From Gonapodya prolifera JEL478 (lineage: Eukaryota; Monoblepharomycota; Monoblepharidomycetes; Monoblepharidales; Gonapodyaceae): a stretch of DNA of 10,815 nucleotides. How positions within the stretch are numbered: the first letter of the stretch is position 1; the number at the start of each line of letters is the position of its first letter. The notes under the pieces were generated by a model. The model was not told where the DNA came from. It saw only the letters and a list, made by a program, of their open reading frames with translations, and searched no databases. This document shows positions 7,919 to 10,815 of the stretch, one piece after another. The DNA lies in assembly GCA_001574975.1 (NCBI GenBank), contig KQ965819.1, positions 196,215 through 207,029 on the forward strand, read 5' to 3'. Both the position numbers and the translations under genes were made by a program.

Positions 7919-9336
7919 GGATGCGGTAGGACTTCAAAAACTTCACACATTAGCCATGTCCACGAATAGACAAGTTGAAACACCCCAAACGATCGCTGGC
8001 AAGTGAGTCAGCACCGCACTCAAGAACCACAGCCGAAGGCTGGTACGTATCCATGACCAAAGAAATGGTATGCTTGAAAATATAGAGGTATTGGGCGTCG
8101 TCTATGTACTCTTGGATCGGTACGTTGATGGAGTAATATTTCCCTGCCTTGACACCAACCTCCTCAATCGAGCCGGTCCCTGGGAAAAACGCGCCATCTT
8201 ATTTGTGGAATGAGACAGTCGTAACACGAGGGCACGCCAAGAAAGCTTCCTTTTGGAATGGTATGGTTCTGCATTTGTCCATCCACTCATCGCATTCTCC
8301 ATCATACCTGCTCCTCCTATTGGGGCCGGTCTTTGCGCCCTCTCAACCGCAAAACTCTCACCTGGAGCGCTTTTTGTGTGTTTGGAAGGCGTTTCCTCCC
8401 CTTCGAATACAGAAATCCAGTGGGTCCAAGTGTTTGGGTGTACTTCTGCATTGCGTATTGCTCTCCAGCTGACTCGGGCAAGTGGTTCACTTAGGAACCC
8501 TCGTGAGAGAAATTGCTCATTTGCCAACCTACCTCATCAGCTCAAATATCGCCAAAACAATATCATTGACGTAGCAGAAACCGCTCGCGTCAAACTTTTT
8601 AGCATGATGAAGACCACCCAAAAAAGTTGATGGCGATGTCGACCGTGCCTGCGATGAGCTTTCTGGCGGCGCCAACGAGCCTCCAGAATAGGGCTGGCAG
8701 AAGTCGTACATTCCCTCAAAAACAGGACAATCGTCGACCCCAAGATTGAAGCGTTCCATGAACTTCGCGCAGTCGGCAGCATTGTCGGGGTTGACGCTTG
8801 CAACGCAAAACATACACAGAGCGGAAGCAAACAAACGATAAAAAATGAGTGCTCTGTTGTTCGAGACTTGGCACGAGACCTTACAAAAGGAGCACACACC
8901 GTTTCAAAAACTCAATGTACTCTTCGCTGTGAAACGTCGCAATCTCTTCATCCGTAGCACGTCTTGGACAGTACACTTCCATTTTCCTATGGAGACCGTA
9001 TCCAAGAACAAGTTGATACGTCAGGGCAAGCCGGGGGGGCTTCATTGGATGTCCTTCGCCGAAATGGAAGTTTGCAACCTCAGGGTTGAAGTAGTGAGCT
9101 GTTTGGTCTCTCGACAGCCCTCCGAGAGGCAGGGACTCAAAACGAGGAGCAGCGGAGGTGGATGATGAGAATGTTCGGGACGCGAAATTGGAGATAGGGG
9201 CTGGAGCTGGGGGCACTCCAGCGCCGGCGTTCGAGGAAGAGACATGGGTCGAAAGGTGAGAAAACGAGGAAGTAGATAGATCCGCGCTGAAGACTACGGA
9301 CGAGCGCGGTGGCAATTGGAAGGTAAGGGGGTCCAT
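7827..9336 (-). pseudogene. Class I histone deacetylase relic (HDAC3/Hos2/Rpd3 type)
   Basis: Class I HDACs remove acetyl groups from histone lysines in nuclear corepressor complexes. Exon 1 (to 8900) has NFHFGEGHPMKPPRLALT and HSEEYIEFLKR. I favour the ATG at 9336, though one at 9465 is also in frame. A 103-nt intron (8797-8899) joins it in phase to VNPDNAADC, then FNLGVDDCPVF, the His pair GLHHAKKF and ASGFCYVNDIV (to 8533). The exon expected next, with the DIDIHH zinc ligands, is missing; unrelated sequence fills 8250-8532. Homology resumes at 8249 with the [30 protein letters not shown] and [19 protein letters not shown] blocks, so the third zinc Asp and the catalytic Tyr remain. Damage: TAA at 8199-8201, TAA at 7950-7952 (where Glu is expected in GHGEC), frame changes near 8670 and 8620 that cancel each other, and loss of the C-terminal ~100 residues below 7827. 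The gene keeps an intron, so it is not a retrocopy. Confidence 0.85.
8250..8532. other. Anomalous 283-nt segment replacing the HDAC active-site exon
   Basis: HDAC homology stops at the end of a GTAGG-type donor (8533/8532) and resumes at 8249. A normal class I HDAC would have here only an intron and an exon encoding about 16 residues with the catalytic DIDIHHGDG. None of the minus-strand frames encodes that motif. The segment is open across its length on the minus strand (frame 8527-8102) and on the plus strand (frame from 8253 through about 8630). An intron covering it would not restore the HDAC phase. Its origin is unknown: inserted gene piece, mobile-element fragment or misassembly. Confidence 0.6.
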
Positions 9337-9693
9337 TAAAGGACAACGAAAACTATCTCGGATAAATTTGGAACAGTGCAGGTGCGGTGCTCGCCCGGAC
9401 CCAACTCGGCTGAAGCCGTTGGGACTCTCTCCGCTTTCCACCGTCTCATTGCACATTTTCGGCAAGAGATCGCCCAGGTTACCAACGAACTTTCGACGTT
9501 TCTCTGGGATTCCTATTTCTACTCTTGGATCCCTTGAGCGTCTTCCCCCTCTGCAGGCAGGGTATCGTCTTAGTGGCTTCTTTCTTCACAGACGACGTGA
9601 CCGTGACAGAGACGGAAGCGGCTATTCTGTCTGACAGGAGGATTTTTGCGCTCGTCGTCTCCTTGCCGCCACGATAACCGGAACACGGCACCT
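9337..9693. promoter_or_regulatory. Divergent intergenic region between the HDAC relic and the CHASE receptor gene
   Basis: The two genes start back to back here, so any promoter for either should lie in this stretch (357 bp, or 229 bp if the HDAC starts at the alternative ATG at 9465). I see no clear TATA box or other recognisable site, and only short overlapping open frames that look accidental. Confidence 0.3.
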
Positions 9694-10815
9694 ATGCCCC
9701 ACCGGCAGGCTGGTATCATTTCGAGGACAGGTGGAATTGAAGTTCCCGATGCTGCTGCGCTACTTATCACCGGGGACGTTGGGCCGCCGGGAGGGGGAGC
9801 AGCATCAGTACTCTCTGGAACCCCGACCAAAAAGTTCTTCAACTCTTGGACCTGGACAGTCTTCATTTTTATCTGCACTCTACTTGTCGCTTTTGGGATT
9901 GGAATGGGTCTATGTGAGCACATCTCACGACTCGGCAAAAGATTTATGCTCACATTTCTTGGACGGCGATCAGACTTCACGGCTCAAACTATCCCCGTTG
10001 CAGACCAAATAGCAAACTTTGAGAGCAGCGTCCAGTGGGTTTCGCGCCGAATTTCAAGGTTATGCATTTAAAAGTCTCATAAATCAATCAAATTCTCTCA
10101 AGGAACGAATGCCAAGCGCGGATGCGGAATGTTGTTTTAGCAATGAACCTTATCTCAGATATTGTGCAAGACCACGTTGCTGTAAGACACGTCAATATTT
10201 CACGGCGTATTACAAGTTCTCATCAATTGCACCGTCAGGGTATTTCGAGCATAACAAACTTAACCAAAGCGAAGTTCGACACATTCACGGGCGTCTCCGC
10301 TATCAATAGCTTGGCAGTCAGATCGTTCGTTTACGCAGAAGCCGTGTCTGAATCGGCAAGACCAGGTAATTGGTGTGCTTTGAATGCAAAATGGTCCCCA
10401 CTCATTCGTTTGCACTCAGCCTGGGAGAAGGCAAACAACGCGGCTATCACAGAGCTCACAATTTTCCAGAACGGGTCGATAGATTACTCCATTCCACCTT
10501 ATAATGCATCGTCGGCTCCTCTTCCCTACTATCTTCCGTTACTCTACCGATACTACCCAAGGAGTGTAACCAACACCTCTATTTCTACTGTACCCGGGAA
10601 TGACAACGTTAAACTTCGTGAGCCAGTGTGTGCCAAATGTGGTTCTCGTGCTGTCTGTCTTCCAACCTCAAGTATTTCAAGCTGCTGAACAGGTCTTTGA
10701 GATCACGCAAGCCAGCACTTTCATCACCTGTGATACTTGCAAACAACAACNCGGAATTGGGTTTCGCGTACATCGCTCCCGTCTTTTTTCCAAATGCTTC
10801 GAACGCACCGCTGAA
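9694..10815 (+). CDS. Membrane receptor with CHASE-like extracellular sensor domain, 3' partial, frame-disrupted
   Basis: The best start is the ATG at 9694. About 50 Gly/Ala/Pro-rich residues precede one strong membrane helix (WTWTVFIFICTLLVAFGIGM, about 9847-9906). After it come segments with CHASE-domain character: FRAEFQGYAFKSLINQSNSL (from about 10040), then from 10122 a long frame with AKWSPLIRLHSAWEKANNAA and PYYLPLLYRYYP, then at the window edge ALSSPVILANNN and LGFAYIAPVFF. Several N-glycosylation sequons (NIS, NLT, NGS, NAS, NTS) suit an extracellular domain. CHASE domains sense small ligands and sit on histidine kinases or nucleotide cyclases; the effector would lie beyond 10815. 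Reading needs frame changes near 10035, 10110 and between 10600 and 10700. No clear splice sites explain them, so they are either damage or sequence errors (an N lies at 10751). Confidence 0.5.

Noticed and set aside
8253-8630. Plus-strand frame of 125 codons as an independent gene
   Set aside because: Its last ~100 bases are the reverse of conserved HDAC coding sequence, so only the 8250-8532 part is unexplained; reported as an anomalous segment instead.
7795-9465. Codon reassignment (TAA as a sense codon) to explain the stops in the HDAC gene
   Set aside because: One TAA falls where Glu is expected and the other near a Tyr, and neighbouring genes are broken by TGA and TAG too; decay or error fits better.

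Overview
This is a piece of a eukaryotic nuclear genome. Reading frames are repeatedly joined by short GT-AG introns of about 52-103 nt, and two genes are clearly eukaryotic: a class I histone deacetylase and a transmembrane receptor with a CHASE-like sensor domain. Short introns, a fungal-style deacetylase, CHASE, and a Fanzor nuclease together fit a fungus, perhaps a zoosporic (chytrid-like) one. This lineage call is an inference from gene content, not a proven placement.

Left part (1-5600), a virus- or mobile-element-like zone. A C48 (Ulp1/adenain-type) cysteine protease with its catalytic residues intact enters from the left edge (+). Facing it (-) is a broken SF2 helicase resembling the D11-type helicases of nucleocytoplasmic large DNA viruses. 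It has Walker A, a degraded DEAH box and an SAT motif, and is preceded by a 216-codon frame of unknown function that probably belongs to the same polypeptide. Next come a small two-exon gene (+), a leucine-rich-repeat fragment (-), and a decayed Fanzor, the eukaryotic TnpB-like RNA-guided nuclease (-). Protease, D11-like helicase and Fanzor in 5.6 kb is a combination known from giant-virus-derived and related large DNA elements, but no capsid, packaging ATPase or polymerase gene is visible here.

Middle part (5600-6340). An intron-like segment is bounded by a perfect 13-bp direct repeat, followed by three diverged tandem copies of a ~147-bp unit.

Right part (6340-10815), host-like genes. A multi-exon gene (+) runs 6340-7117 and has no recognisable family. 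It is followed, in phase, by frames that look like an ASH/MSP-type beta domain of the kind found after the phosphatase domain in OCRL/INPP5B proteins. These end tail to tail against a class I HDAC relic (-). The HDAC lacks its zinc-ligand exon and its C-terminus, and carries two in-frame stops and two frameshifts. Divergent from it, a CHASE-type receptor gene (+) leaves the right edge.

Almost every gene except the protease and the small 3518-3881 gene is interrupted by one-base frame changes or stops. All three stop codons are involved, so codon reassignment is unlikely. The region is either decaying or the sequence has a high error rate (two N bases are present). I could not separate these two explanations from the sequence alone.
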